Of a stretch of DNA of 64,000 nucleotides, positions 17,407 to 26,656 are shown one piece after another. The stretch is taken from contig NZ_CP092497.1 in the NCBI RefSeq assembly GCF_022479115.1, forward strand, positions 5,146,001 to 5,210,000. Reading direction: 5' to 3'. Below the pieces are notes generated by a model. That model made no database searches and had not been told where the DNA came from. It was given only the letters and a program-made list of their open reading frames with translations. Made by a program: the position numbers and the translations under genes. This DNA is from Amycolatopsis sp. EV170708-02-1. GTDB lineage: Bacteria > Actinomycetota > Actinomycetes > Mycobacteriales > Pseudonocardiaceae. The number at the start of each line of letters is the position of its first letter. Position 1 is the stretch's first letter.

Positions 17407-17420
17407 AGTTAATATTAACT
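17407..17420. promoter_or_regulatory. MarR-type operator palindrome
   Basis: AGTTAATATTAACT is a perfect 14-bp palindrome in an otherwise GC-rich genome. It lies between the divergent membrane-protein gene (start 17390) and marR. Size, AT-richness and position suit a MarR dimer site. Confidence 0.7.
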
Positions 17421-17447
17421 CGTCAACAATCAGGTATAGTGACCTTC

Positions 17448-17882
17448 GTGGATGACGGACTCGCAGACCTGTTGCATCGCGTGGTCATGCTGCTGGGTGA
17501 GAACGCCCGGCGGCGCACCGAAGACACCGACGGCTTGACGTACAGCCAGATACGGCTTCTGGGCACACTGGAGGAGATCGAGCCGGCGACGCAGCATCGG
17601 CTCGCGCAGGCGCTTTCGGTGTCCGACCCGGCGATCAGCCGGGCGCTACGCCCGCTCGAAGCGGACGGCCTGGTGCGGATCACCGTCGACCCCGACCACG
17701 CGCGCCGCCGGCTGGTCCGCCTCACCGACGCCGGCCGGAAAGCCTTCCACGCCGCCGGAAAACCGCTCTACGACGAGTTCCGCGCCGCCCTCGTCGAGGC
17801 GGGCTTCCCCTACGAGCGCTACCTCGAAGACACGCTCCGGCTGGCCGAGCTCCTCTCGCCGGATCAGGGCACGCGGCGCTGA
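17448..17882 (+). CDS. MarR-family transcriptional regulator
   Basis: About 144 residues with a MarR winged HTH: LTYSQIRLLGTLEEIEPATQHRLAQALSVSDPAISRALRPLEADGLVRITVDPDHARRRLVRLT shows the recognition helix and the DxDxRRxxxxLT wing. GTG 17448 is chosen because a -10-like TATAGT ends at 17439, which would make this a leaderless start; GTG 17439 is the alternative. It faces the membrane-protein operon across the operator palindrome. Its 3' end overlaps the convergent MerR gene by 19 bases. Confidence 0.85.
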   Translation: MDDGLADLLHRVVMLLGENARRRTEDTDGLTYSQIRLLGTLEEIEPATQHRLAQALSVSDPAISRALRPLEADGLVRITVDPDHARRRLVRLTDAGRKAFHAAGKPLYDEFRAALVEAGFPYERYLEDTLRLAELLSPDQGTRR

Positions 17883-18577
17883 TCGGGAGCCGCCCACCCG
17901 TTGATCACGGCGAGCAGTTCGAGATACCGCTCCCGCCGGGGATCGTCGGCGATGTCCAGCCAGGGCAAGTCTCGCCGCGGGGCGGCGTCGTAGCCTTCGG
18001 CGAGACGTCGCATGAGGGCCCGGAAATCCGGATCCCGGGCCAGCTCGGCGAGTTCCACCCAGGCGTCGACCTGTTCGGCCGCGGGACTTTCGGGCAGTTC
18101 GGGCGTCAGCGTGCGGGCGATCCCGGCGAATCCGGGATGGTCGAGACCGCCGAAGGTGGCTTCGAGGAAGTCGCCGATCAAGCGGCGGCGCTCCTCCTCG
18201 GTCAGCTTGGCCAGGTCGTGCATGAGAGTGATCTCCTCGGGAGTGGATACGCGCCGGGTCACGGCTTTCAGCACCGCGTGACGGAGACGCAGCACGTGGA
18301 TCTGCGCTTCCAGTGCCCGCATATGCGCCTCGGCGACGTCGGGAAGGGCGGCTTCGCTTTCGACGACCTTCCGGATCGTGGCCAGGTCGAGTCCCAGCTC
18401 ACGCAGGGTGCGCACGAGCTCCAGGCGCGCGAGCGCGTCGACGTCGTAGCGGCGATGCCCGGACGCGGTGCGGCCGAAAGGGGCGACGATGCCCCGGTCG
18501 GAGTAGAAGCGGATGGTCTTGACGGTCAGCCCGGTCCGCCGGGACAGCTCGCCGATCGAGTACCGGGGGTCGTCCAT
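17864..18577 (-). CDS. MerR-family transcriptional regulator
   Basis: 237-residue MerR protein. N-terminal HTH YSIGELSRRTGLTVKTIRFYSDRGIVAPFGRTASGHRRYD is canonical. The C-terminal ~120 residues contain a helical effector region (TLTPELPESPAAEQVDAWVELAELARDP) like MerR proteins that bind organic cations or toxic compounds rather than metals; no conserved Cys pair is visible. It starts 25 bases after a weak CCTCC/GGAGG repeat. The ligand is unknown and no obvious target gene is adjacent apart from its own. Confidence 0.87.
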   Translation of the reverse strand: MDDPRYSIGELSRRTGLTVKTIRFYSDRGIVAPFGRTASGHRRYDVDALARLELVRTLRELGLDLATIRKVVESEAALPDVAEAHMRALEAQIHVLRLRHAVLKAVTRRVSTPEEITLMHDLAKLTEEERRRLIGDFLEATFGGLDHPGFAGIARTLTPELPESPAAEQVDAWVELAELARDPDFRALMRRLAEGYDAAPRRDLPWLDIADDPRRERYLELLAVINGWAAPDQRRVP

Positions 18578-18592
18578 TCGCCCACCCTCGCA

Positions 18593-18606
18593 CCTCCCCT
18601 CGGAGG
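18593..18606. promoter_or_regulatory. Possible MerR operator
   Basis: CCTCCCCTCGGAGG has 5-bp arms and a 4-base spacer. On the minus strand TTGCAT precedes it and GAGGGT follows at roughly the long spacing typical of MerR-controlled promoters. The arms are short, so this is tentative. Confidence 0.35.
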
Positions 18607-18620
18607 AGATGCAAGAGCGA

Positions 18621-19229
18621 TCACGACGAGGGCTCGGGCCCCGTCAGGCAGTACTGCACGAGCGGGCCGAACGTGGCGACCAGTTCGTCGACGGACGCCG
18701 ACGCGATCGGCTCGATGCGCACGAGGTACCGGGCGACCGCGAGCCCGAGGATCTGCACGTTGACCATGCCCGCCCGGAGCGCGGCGTCCGGCGTGTCCAG
18801 CAGTGCCGCGAGCCTGCCGGTGATCTCCCGGTCGATGAACTCGCGCAACAGCTCTTCGGACCGCGGGTCGGCGGGGGCCGACCGGGTCAGCATCATCAGC
18901 GGCGTGCGGTCGGATTTGTCGAGGTTCTCCACCAGGGTCCGGACGACGCGTTCGCCGATGGTGCCGAGATCGCCGTCGAACAGCGCTTCGACGGCGGGCG
19001 GGACGTCTCCGGACATCTCGATCGCGGCGCTGAACAGGCCCTGTTTGGTGCCGAAGAAGTAGAACACCATCGCCGGGTCGACCTCCGCCGCGGCGGCGAT
19101 CATCCGCACGGTGGTGCCGCCGTAGCCGTGTTCATGGAACAGCTCGCGGGCGACCCGCAGGATCCGCTGTTTGCTCTCCAGGCCGGACCGCCAGCGCCCG
19201 GAACGGCGGTTGTTCTCGTCTTCTGTCAT
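18621..19229 (-). CDS. TetR-family transcriptional regulator
   Basis: 202-residue TetR protein. HTH: KQRILRVARELFHEHGYGGTTVRMIAAAAEVDPAMVFYFFGTKQGLF, with the TetR VFYFFGTKQGL helix end. The C-terminal part resembles the TetR_C_17/18 groups. It is divergent from the FAD-dependent monooxygenase gene; the 91-bp gap carries two CTTCA-N8-TGAAG sites. Autoregulation and repression of the monooxygenase are inferred. Confidence 0.9.
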   Translation of the reverse strand: MTEDENNRRSGRWRSGLESKQRILRVARELFHEHGYGGTTVRMIAAAAEVDPAMVFYFFGTKQGLFSAAIEMSGDVPPAVEALFDGDLGTIGERVVRTLVENLDKSDRTPLMMLTRSAPADPRSEELLREFIDREITGRLAALLDTPDAALRAGMVNVQILGLAVARYLVRIEPIASASVDELVATFGPLVQYCLTGPEPSS

Positions 19230-19254
19230 CGCGGACGAAGCCTAACACCGTTTT

Positions 19255-19272
19255 CTTCACCACTCGATGAAG
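19255..19272. promoter_or_regulatory. TetR operator 1 (CTTCA-N8-TGAAG)
   Basis: CTTCA at 19255-19259 and TGAAG at 19268-19272 are separated by 8 bases. The same arms and spacing recur 35 bp downstream, between the tetR and monooxygenase starts. Confidence 0.65.
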
Positions 19273-19286
19273 TTTGCCGGTACCGT

Positions 19287-19310
19287 GTTCTTCATCAGGC
19301 GGTGAAGAAC
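19287..19310. promoter_or_regulatory. TetR operator 2 (GTTCTTCA-N8-TGAAGAAC)
   Basis: GTTCTTCA (19287-19294) and TGAAGAAC (19303-19310) give 8-bp perfect arms with an 8-base spacer. It ends 10 bases before the monooxygenase ATG, where repressor binding would block transcription. Confidence 0.75.
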
Positions 19311-19320
19311 GGGGTGGGCG

Positions 19321-20397
19321 ATGCGGGTGATGGTGATCGGTGCCGGTCTCGGCGGGTTGACGCTCGCTCACGGGTTGCGCCGGGCGGGGATCGACGTCGT
19401 GGTGTACGAGCGAGACGCCGCGTCGGGGCGTCCGCAGGGCGTGAGCCTGCACGTCGACGAGCGCGGGAGGTCGGCACTGCGCGCGTGCCTCCCACCGGCT
19501 CATTTCGCGATGGTCGAGGCCACCACGGGAGGACCGCGTGTACAGACCTTGGAACTGTCCGATTCGGACGGAGCGCTCGCGGTCACGGGCGCTCAGCCGT
19601 GCGACGGCTCGGAGGGCCGGGCCAGACCCGGCAGGCAGGTCCATCGGCCACTGCTGAAAGCGGTACTGCTGACCGATCTCGACGACGTGGTCAGGTTCGG
19701 GGCGGAGTTCACGCGGTTCGAGCGGCGCGCCGACGGCACGGTCCGGGCGTGGTTCGCCGATGGCCGCACCGACACCGCGGACGTCCTGGTCGGCGCGGAC
19801 GGGATCGGCTCGGCGGTCCGCCGCCGGTATCTGCCCGACGTGCGGGTGGTGGACACGGGACGCCGGATGATCATGGGTGCGACCCCGGTGCGCGCCGTGC
19901 TCGGCACCGGATTGCCCGATCTGATCGGCGACAGCCCCGCCCGTGTCCGCGTTCGCGGAACGACGATGGTGATGGGTGTGCTGCGGTTCACCGAGTCTCC
20001 CCCGGCCGCGCGAAGGCGCTGGCTGCCCGCCCTGCCTCGCACCGCGGCCGACGTCGAGGACTACGTGATGTGGGCCTTGCCCGCCACGCGGGAGCCGACC
20101 ATGGAGCTGCCTCCCGCCTTGCGGACGATCGTCGGCGAGGCATGGCCTGACTTCACGGTCGCGCTGCGCGGCGGCATGATTCCGCCACCGCCCGCCTGGC
20201 CGGCCGGTCCGGTGACGCTTCTCGGCGACGCCATCCATCTCGCTCCGGGTTTCGGCGGGAACCTGGCGATGCAGGACGCGCGCCATCTCAGCGAGGCACT
20301 GGCCGAGGCGCACCATGGACGGCTCGGCCTGTTCGACGCGATCGGTACCTACGAGGACACGATGCGCCGCAACGGTTTCACGAAGGTGAGCGCATGA
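19321..20397 (+). CDS. FAD-dependent monooxygenase (PHBH/TetX-like)
   Basis: 358-residue class A flavoprotein oxygenase. Motifs are GAGLGGLTLAHGLRRAG with Glu ending beta-2 (VVVYERD), ADVLVGADGIGSAVRR (the DG motif, ~155-170) and VTLLGDAIHLAPGFGGNLAMQDARHLSEAL (the GD motif). Relatives hydroxylate aromatics or inactivate antibiotics such as tetracycline and rifamycin; the substrate is not readable. Control by the divergent TetR is likely from the twin operators. It overlaps the next gene by ATGA. Confidence 0.88.
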   Translation: MRVMVIGAGLGGLTLAHGLRRAGIDVVVYERDAASGRPQGVSLHVDERGRSALRACLPPAHFAMVEATTGGPRVQTLELSDSDGALAVTGAQPCDGSEGRARPGRQVHRPLLKAVLLTDLDDVVRFGAEFTRFERRADGTVRAWFADGRTDTADVLVGADGIGSAVRRRYLPDVRVVDTGRRMIMGATPVRAVLGTGLPDLIGDSPARVRVRGTTMVMGVLRFTESPPAARRRWLPALPRTAADVEDYVMWALPATREPTMELPPALRTIVGEAWPDFTVALRGGMIPPPPAWPAGPVTLLGDAIHLAPGFGGNLAMQDARHLSEALAEAHHGRLGLFDAIGTYEDTMRRNGFTKVSA

Positions 20398-21014
20398 GCC
20401 TCGGCATGCTGACCCAGAAGTCGCTCTCGTTGTTCAGCGCGGTGGGCGGCTGGCGCACGGTCGCCGAAGGTGTCGCTTCGCGGGTGCTGTTCCTCGTCGC
20501 GTACCTGGTGACCGGGCAGGTGCTGACGTCGGCGCTGATCACGGTCGGCGGCGTGGCCGTCTTGGCCGCCGTGCGGTTGTTCACCGACCGCAAGGTCTGG
20601 CAACCGGCGATCGGGGTGCTCGTGGTCGGGGTGTCCGCGCTGCTGGCCGGGAATTCCGGGCACGCGGCCGACTTCTACCTGAGCACGGTCCTCTGGCAGG
20701 CGGGCGGCGGCGTGCTCTTCGGAGTATCCATCCTGGTGCGACGGCCGGTCATCGGCCTGGTGCTGGGCAGGCTGCGCGGCGAACGCCATACCTGGCGGCG
20801 TGATCGACGGCAGCGGCGGCGGTACTACCTGTGCACAGCGGTATTCCTCGCGAAATTCGCGATCGCCACGGCGGCGCTGGTGCCGCTGTACCTGGCCGGG
20901 ACGGTGATCCCGCTCGGCATCGCCGCCACCCTGCTCGGAGGTGCGCCCGCGGCGGGCGTCTGCCTCTATCTGTGCTGGCGGATCCTGCGTGAGGAGCCGA
21001 GGACCGCAGGCTGA
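20394..21014 (+). CDS. DUF3159-like integral membrane protein
   Basis: 206 residues with five or six hydrophobic segments (LFLVAYLVTGQVLTSALITVGG; AVLAAVRLFTD; PAIGVLVVGVSALLAGN; FLAKFAIATAALVPLYLAG; TVIPLGIAATLLGGAPAAG). The GGWRTVAEGVASRVLFLVAY start and RRPVIGLVLGRL before a basic loop fit the actinobacterial DUF3159 family of unknown function. Translationally coupled to the monooxygenase by a 4-base overlap; it may help export or handle the same compound. Confidence 0.75.
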   Translation: MSLGMLTQKSLSLFSAVGGWRTVAEGVASRVLFLVAYLVTGQVLTSALITVGGVAVLAAVRLFTDRKVWQPAIGVLVVGVSALLAGNSGHAADFYLSTVLWQAGGGVLFGVSILVRRPVIGLVLGRLRGERHTWRRDRRQRRRYYLCTAVFLAKFAIATAALVPLYLAGTVIPLGIAATLLGGAPAAGVCLYLCWRILREEPRTAG

Positions 21015-21016
21015 CC

Positions 21017-21049
21017 CGGTTGCCAGGAAAGGTCCTTTCCTGGCAACCG
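21017..21049. terminator. Perfect 33-bp palindrome, bidirectional terminator candidate
   Basis: Arms of 16 bp, CGGTTGCCAGGAAAGG (21017-21032) and its exact complement (21034-21049), flank a single central base. It fills the 40-bp gap between convergent genes, where one hairpin could end both transcripts. There is no T-tract. The inner GGAAAGG-T-CCTTTCC resembles the family B repeats. Confidence 0.7.
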
Positions 21050-21054
21050 CGAGT

Positions 21055-22026
21055 TCAGCCCACCGCGATCGACTGGAACTTCACCTCGATCCGAGGCGGT
21101 CCCGTCCCGTCTCCGGGGCCTTTCGCGTCGTCCACGCCGCCGCGCGCGACCTTGTCCAGTGTCTGCAGGCCCGCGTCGGAGATGCTCCCGAACACCGTGT
21201 ACTCCGGCGGCAGTTCCGCTTCACCGAAGACCATGAAGAACTGGCTGCCGCCCGAGTCCGGGTTCTGGGTCTTCGCCATGGCGAGGATTCCGCGGCCGTA
21301 CTTGAGCTCGGGGAAGATCTCGTCCGGGATCGTGTAACCCGGTCCGCCCATTCCGGTGCCCTCCGGGTCGCCGCACTGGAGCATCTGCAGCCCCGAGACG
21401 CCGAGCCGGTGGCATGAGGTGCCGTCGTAATACCCCTGTTGCGCCAGCGAAAGGAAGTTCGCCACGGTGCATGGCGCGAGCCCGCGGTCCAGTGTCAGCC
21501 CGATGTCGCCCGCGGTCGTCTTGACCGTGACCGCCGACGTGCCGGAGGCCGGAGTCGGTCCCGCCGCGGGCGGGTTCACCTTCTTCGCCGCCTCCTTGGC
21601 GGTGTCCGCCGGGTAGGCGCAGTCCGTCGGATCCGCGAGCGGCGTCGAGCGTTTCGGCAGCTCGGTGCGGGCGGAGGGGATGTTCACCGGGCTCTGCGTC
21701 GCGGTGTCCTGCGAGCTGGACGTCGGAGCGGCCGACGACGAGGACGCGACCGCGCTCTTTCCCTTCGAGTCCGAGAGGAAGAACCCCGGCGCCACGAAAC
21801 CGGTGATCGCCACGACCGCGACCACCACGACGAGTCCCAGCACGCCGAGCCCGACCCAGAGCGCCGTCTTGTTCGAAGACGGCGGTGGCTGCTGCGGCGC
21901 GCCGTACCAACCTTGTTGCTGGTAGGGCTGTTGCGGATAGGGCTGCTGTGGGTACGGCTGCCCCGGCTGAGGGCCGGGGTCGGGCGCCTGGCCTTCGGGC
22001 TCGCCCGGCTGCGGCGGCTGGGACAT
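21055..22026 (-). CDS. Membrane-anchored cyclophilin-type peptidyl-prolyl isomerase
   Basis: 323 residues. An N-terminal Pro/Gln/Tyr-rich cytoplasmic segment with PYPQQ repeats (~1-50) is followed by one TM helix (TALWVGLGVLGLVVVVAVVAITGFV), a Ser/Thr-rich linker and an extracytoplasmic cyclophilin domain (~150-320). Visible cyclophilin motifs are VANFLSLAQQGYYDGTSCHRL, GRGILAMAKTQNPDSGGSQFFMVFGE and YTVFGSI. It would assist folding outside the membrane. ATG 22026 follows a GGAG site. The last gene on its strand before the shared terminator. Confidence 0.88.
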   Translation of the reverse strand: MSQPPQPGEPEGQAPDPGPQPGQPYPQQPYPQQPYQQQGWYGAPQQPPPSSNKTALWVGLGVLGLVVVVAVVAITGFVAPGFFLSDSKGKSAVASSSSAAPTSSSQDTATQSPVNIPSARTELPKRSTPLADPTDCAYPADTAKEAAKKVNPPAAGPTPASGTSAVTVKTTAGDIGLTLDRGLAPCTVANFLSLAQQGYYDGTSCHRLGVSGLQMLQCGDPEGTGMGGPGYTIPDEIFPELKYGRGILAMAKTQNPDSGGSQFFMVFGEAELPPEYTVFGSISDAGLQTLDKVARGGVDDAKGPGDGTGPPRIEVKFQSIAVG

Positions 22027-22086
22027 CTGTGCTCCTGTCGTCCGGAGGTGGTACAGGAACACTCTTGCGTATCGCCGTGCAGAACG

Positions 22087-24383
22087 TCACGGCATCCCCC
22101 ACGGCGTGCCGTCCCCGTTCGCCGGGACGGGCCGGATCTCGAAGTCGGGCCGGTCACCGGCCCGGTGCACGACGGCCTCTTCACCGCGCCGCAGCTCGAT
22201 CCGGACGTCTCCGTTCGGCAGCCGCCGCCAGCGTTTCGGCCTCCCCCACCGGTCACGGACGGTCAGCTCCCCGTCGAGATCCGTTCGCAGCACGCACGGC
22301 GCCCCCGCCTCGCTGGTGATCTTGACCCACCGCGTCTTCCCGCCCTGCCTGGAGGCGCTGAGCAGGAACGCCCCCTCCGTGCGGAAGTCGCGCAGCGCGG
22401 CGTCGGCCCATTTCGCGGGCACGGCCGGGAAGAGCCGGATCACGCCGCCCCAGCTCTGCACGAGCATGTCGTGCAGGGACTGCGCGGCCGAAAGCGGCGT
22501 CTCGATCACCGGGCCGGATTCCTTGTACATCGTGTTCGGCTGGATGTAGCGCCGCTGCAGTTCGCCGAGGTAGAACTCCGCCTTCTCGCCGCGCAGCATC
22601 TGCGCCGACATCGAAGCGGCGCCGGTGAACGTGTAGCCCTGCAACGCCCCCTCGAAGCCCACCCAGTGATCGAGCGAGGTCTCGATGATCCGCCGGTGCT
22701 CCGGCCGCTCCCAGGTGATCTCGTACAGCGGGTAGATCTGCAGCAGATGCGAGTAGTGCCGATGCGACTTCGCGAACGGCACCCCCGCGCCGATCATGTA
22801 GCCGTTGGCGTCGGCGGGATACGGGACGAGGGTGGCCAGGACCTCCCGCCACCGTCGCGCGAGCGGATCGTCGACGCGCAGTTCCGCCGCCGACTCCAGC
22901 AGGGTCTTGCAACCCCAGCGGATCAGCGCGAGGTCGTAGTTGCAATCGGGCGCGTTGACGCCGTACTCCGGCGAGAACGTCGCCGGAAGGTGCAGCTTCC
23001 CGTCCGCCCGGGTGCCAGGAAATGGAGGTAGTAGTTGATCGCCTTGCGCAGCAACGGGAACAGGGTGTCCCGCAGGAGACGCCGGTCCATCGTGTGCCGG
23101 TAGGACAGCCAGACATTGTGCAGCGCCCAGGTGAGGTTCCCGACCTCCGGCGTGGGCGTCGCCTTGCCCGGGATGCCGACCGGGAACCCCGCGTTCGTCC
23201 CGACGGCGCCGTTGAGCAGGTTCATGTCCGTCGTACGCGGGATGCCCGCCGAATCGTGCTGGTACGGCTCGGCGACCTGGCTCGTCAGGTTCGCCCGGTA
23301 CTTGTCCAGCGCGTGGCCGACGGCGTCCAGTTCGAGGTGGTTCGACCCGTGGATGAGCCAGTACTCGAGCTGGACGTTGAGGTTCCACCACGTCGCGGGC
23401 CACGGGGTCGGTTCCAGCCACGGCCCGCACGTCGCCATCACCGGCGCTTCCCGGCGCGCGGCGGAGGCGATCTTGTACAGCTGGATCCAGTAGAAGCTCT
23501 GGAGCCGGGCGTCCGGAATGGACAGGAAGCCGTGCCGGTAGTAGTCGTGCCACCAGCGACGGTGTCCGGCCGTCAACACCGGGAACGGCTCGGCGCGGCG
23601 GATCGGCTTCAACGCCTCCCGCGCGGCGGTCCTCTTCGGATACGACCAGGCCACAGACGTGTACAGCGTCCGCTTCGAGCCATGGACGACCTCGCGCCAC
23701 GCCGTGACGTGCTCGCCGCCCGCCAGCAGGCTCTGCACGGAAAGCCTGCTGTCACCACTGCTTTCCAGGCTCGCGGGCGGGTTGGCGACATACCCGGCGG
23801 GCGGCGGCTTCCCGAACTTCGGGTCCGTTCTCGGGCTCACCGCTTCTGCCGGATGGAAGACCCACGCGAAACCGCGCTCCCCCTCGGTCGGCTCGACCTC
23901 GACGGCCAGCAGCGACCGTCCGGTGTGGACGATCGCCCGCAGCGACAGGCTGCCCGCGGCCGTGGTGATCGTGCCCTTGAGTTCGGCGTTCCAGAGGTCC
24001 ATCCGCCAGTCGATCCCGGTGATGGCGCCGACCGGTTCGAGGGTGAAATACCCGATCGGCAGCCGCGCGAGCCCGAACAGGGAGCCGAACTCCGGCCGGT
24101 GGTCCTGCACCTCGCTGTGCTGGACGTTGAACCGGACGGCGTTCCGGCCGGGTTCGGCGTAGATGCCCGAGCCGAGGAAACCGTTGCCCAGGAAGGGCCC
24201 TTCGTACCAGGTCTTCGGCATCCGGCGCCAGATCAGGTCGGCCGTGCCGAGGAAGCCGGGCCAGTCGAGCCCGCCGAGCGCGAAGTCGTTCTCCACCGCC
24301 GCTGCCGACGGCGCGAATCCGGCCGCGGCCACGCCCGCCAGCGCCCCGCCGAGCACCGTCCTTCGAGTGATGTCCATGCTCAT
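22087..24383 (-). pseudogene. GH95-like secreted glycoside hydrolase, frameshifted (second of tandem pair)
   Basis: Two overlapping frames join into one 765-residue protein if one base is restored near 23010-23016, in a CACCCGGG run. The upstream frame reads NYYLHFLAPG then turns to nonsense. The other frame continues TRADGKLHLPATFSPEYG, matching the intact paralog (HFLATGPDGALHLP). The N-terminus has a Tat signal (TRRTVLGGALAGVAAAG). The (alpha/alpha)6 region shows YWIQLYKIAS, NLNVQLEYW and HRHYSHLLQIYP, which align with GH95 (alpha-L-fucosidase clan) motifs, as does the C-terminal beta domain. ATG 24383 overlaps the preceding stop as ATGA. Sequencing error or real inactivation cannot be told apart here. 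Confidence 0.75.
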
Positions 24384-26656
24384 ACTCCCCATGCCGGAGT
24401 TCCACGGTCACCAGGTACGTCACGCGGCTCCAGGTCCGGACGCGCACCGCGCCGCGCGACGACGGCCGTCCCGCCGCGGCGGAGCGGGATCGAGATCGTG
24501 CCGGGGCCCCTGTGACGCCACGGGAGCCGCCGTCCGCGCGCGTCACGGACCTCGATGTCGCCCGGGATCCCGTGCCGCAGGGTGAGCGGCTCCCCCGCCT
24601 CGCTGTGGACGCGGATCCATTCGGTCGTGCCGCTCCGGCGGGAGGCGTCCACGAGGAACGCCCCTTCCGTGCGCAGGCTTTCGAAGGACGCGTCCGGCCA
24701 CGCCGACGAGACCGACGGGAAGACCTTGAGCACGCCGTGGTCGCCTTGCAGGAGCATGTCCACAATGGACTGCGCGGCGGTGATCGGGCTCTCGATCGCG
24801 AGGTTCGCCCCCTCGCGGTACATCGTGTTCGGCGTCAGCTGGGTGTTGGCGACGACGGTGCCGTCGAGGAAGATCTTCAGGTAGCGCAGCGCTTCTTCGG
24901 GCTCGTCCATCACGGAACTCATCGACGACGCCGCCGCGAAGCTGTAGCCGTGCCATTTCTCCTGCGCGCTCGACCAATGCGCGAACGTACGGCGCATGAT
25001 GTCCCGGTCGCCGGGACGGTCCCAGAGTTTCTCGCGCAGCGGATAGAGCCAGAGCAGATGCGAGAAGTGCCGATGCGAGTCGGCCAGCGGGACACCGTCG
25101 CCGATCAGTACGCCTTGGGCGGGATCCTGGTGGTACGGCACCAGCTTCTCGCCGATCTCCCGCCACGCCGGCACCCGCGGATCGTCGATCCGCAGCTTGG
25201 CCGCCGATTCGACCAGCGTGCGCGCGGCCCAGCGGATCAACGACAGGTCGTAGGTGCAGTCGGCCGCGTCGGCGTACTCGGGTGATCGCGTCATCGGCAG
25301 ATGCAGGGCACCGTCCGGGCCGGTCGCGAGGAAATGCCGGTAATAGTTGAGCGCTTTGGCCAGTGTCGGGTAGAGGACGTCGCGCAGGACGTTCTGGTCC
25401 ATGCTGTGCCGGTACGCGAGCCAGACGTTGTGCAGGCCCCAGATGAGGTTCCCGGTCTGGTCGTTCTTGGTGACCGGCCCGGGGATCCCGACCGCGCGAG
25501 TGCCGCCGGGCCGCAGCCGCCAGTCGCCAGGATGCGAGAGCGCGTACGTGTCACCGTCCCGGTGAGCGGGAGGCACCGAGAGTTCGAGGTTGGCGTGGTC
25601 GCGGCGGAAGGTCGCGGTGACGGCGTCTAGTTCGGGATGGTTGCTGCTGTTGACGATCGGGTACGTGACCTGGACGTTCAGGTTCCACCACACCGCCGTC
25701 CAGCTGTTGCCGACCTCCGGGAACCACGGCCCCCATTCGGCGACCACCGGCCCGTTCGCGCGGGTGGCGCAAGCGGTCTTGTACAGCTGGATCCAGTAGA
25801 ACCGCTGGATCCGCTTGTCCGGGATGGATAGGAAACTGCGGCGATAGAAGGCGTTCCACCAGCGCCGGTGCCCGGCGACGAGCAGATCGGGCATCGTCGC
25901 CGAGGCCCGATCGACCCTCGTGATCGCCTCCGCTGTGTGCGTCGGCTCGGGGAACCCGTACGCGACCGTCGCCGCCAGGAGCCGTCGCGTGCCGATGGTC
26001 CGCTCACGCCACGCCGTCGTGTACCCGCCGCCCGCGTGGAGCGGCTGCTCGCAGTACCGGACGGCGCCCGCACTGGCGAGCTTCGGATCGGGATTGGCCG
26101 TGTACTCGGGTGGTTTGCGGATCGTCCTGGTCGTCGCCGACTCGAGCGGCGTGAACCCCCAGTCCGCCGCCGCCCCGGTGAGCGAGACGAGGAGGAGATC
26201 CTGGTCGTTGTGGACCAGCGCGGAGAAGCGCACCGAGCCGCGGGTGGTGGTGATCGTGCCGCCGAGTTCGGCGTTGTACAGGTCGAGGTGCCAGTCCACC
26301 GCCGTGATCGCGCCCTCGAAGGTGAGGGTGAGGTAGCCGATCGGAAGGCGCGAGTACCCGATGGCCGCTTCCCACTGCCCGCGCTGGTCCTGGACGCGGG
26401 AATGGCTGAGCATCACCTTGAGGACGTTCGGCCGCGCCCCCGCGTAGAACTGGACACCGAGGAAGCCGTTGGCGAGGAACGGGCCCTCTTGCCAGCCCGT
26501 CGGCAGCCGCTTCCAGACCATGCGCGCGTCATCGACGATCCGGCGGCGGACGTCTTGCCCGGCGAGTGCCGGTGGCGCCCCCTGCGCCCAGAGCCCGCCG
26601 AGCGCCGCCGCCCCCGCCGCGACCCTCAGCATCGATCGCCTGGACAGCTCGGCCAT
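24380..26656 (-). CDS. GH95-like secreted glycoside hydrolase (first of tandem pair)
   Basis: 758 residues with a Tat-type signal (SRRSMLRVAAGAAALGG, cleavage near residue 32). An N-terminal beta-sandwich (EGPFLANGFLGVQFYAG, corresponding to the GNG-LG motif of GH95), an (alpha/alpha)6 barrel with YWIQLYKTA, NLNVQVTYP and HRHFSHLLWLYPL, and a C-terminal all-beta domain follow. GH95 enzymes cleave alpha-L-fucosides or L-galactosides; the distance from characterised members is large, so specificity is open. GGAGG precedes the ATG, with an AT-rich -10-like stretch (TAGTAT) further up. The downstream gene is a close paralog overlapping by ATGA, so the pair arose by duplication. Confidence 0.75.
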   Translation of the reverse strand: MAELSRRSMLRVAAGAAALGGLWAQGAPPALAGQDVRRRIVDDARMVWKRLPTGWQEGPFLANGFLGVQFYAGARPNVLKVMLSHSRVQDQRGQWEAAIGYSRLPIGYLTLTFEGAITAVDWHLDLYNAELGGTITTTRGSVRFSALVHNDQDLLLVSLTGAAADWGFTPLESATTRTIRKPPEYTANPDPKLASAGAVRYCEQPLHAGGGYTTAWRERTIGTRRLLAATVAYGFPEPTHTAEAITRVDRASATMPDLLVAGHRRWWNAFYRRSFLSIPDKRIQRFYWIQLYKTACATRANGPVVAEWGPWFPEVGNSWTAVWWNLNVQVTYPIVNSSNHPELDAVTATFRRDHANLELSVPPAHRDGDTYALSHPGDWRLRPGGTRAVGIPGPVTKNDQTGNLIWGLHNVWLAYRHSMDQNVLRDVLYPTLAKALNYYRHFLATGPDGALHLPMTRSPEYADAADCTYDLSLIRWAARTLVESAAKLRIDDPRVPAWREIGEKLVPYHQDPAQGVLIGDGVPLADSHRHFSHLLWLYPLREKLWDRPGDRDIMRRTFAHWSSAQEKWHGYSFAAASSMSSVMDEPEEALRYLKIFLDGTVVANTQLTPNTMYREGANLAIESPITAAQSIVDMLLQGDHGVLKVFPSVSSAWPDASFESLRTEGAFLVDASRRSGTTEWIRVHSEAGEPLTLRHGIPGDIEVRDARGRRLPWRHRGPGTISIPLRRGGTAVVARRGARPDLEPRDVPGDRGTPAWGV

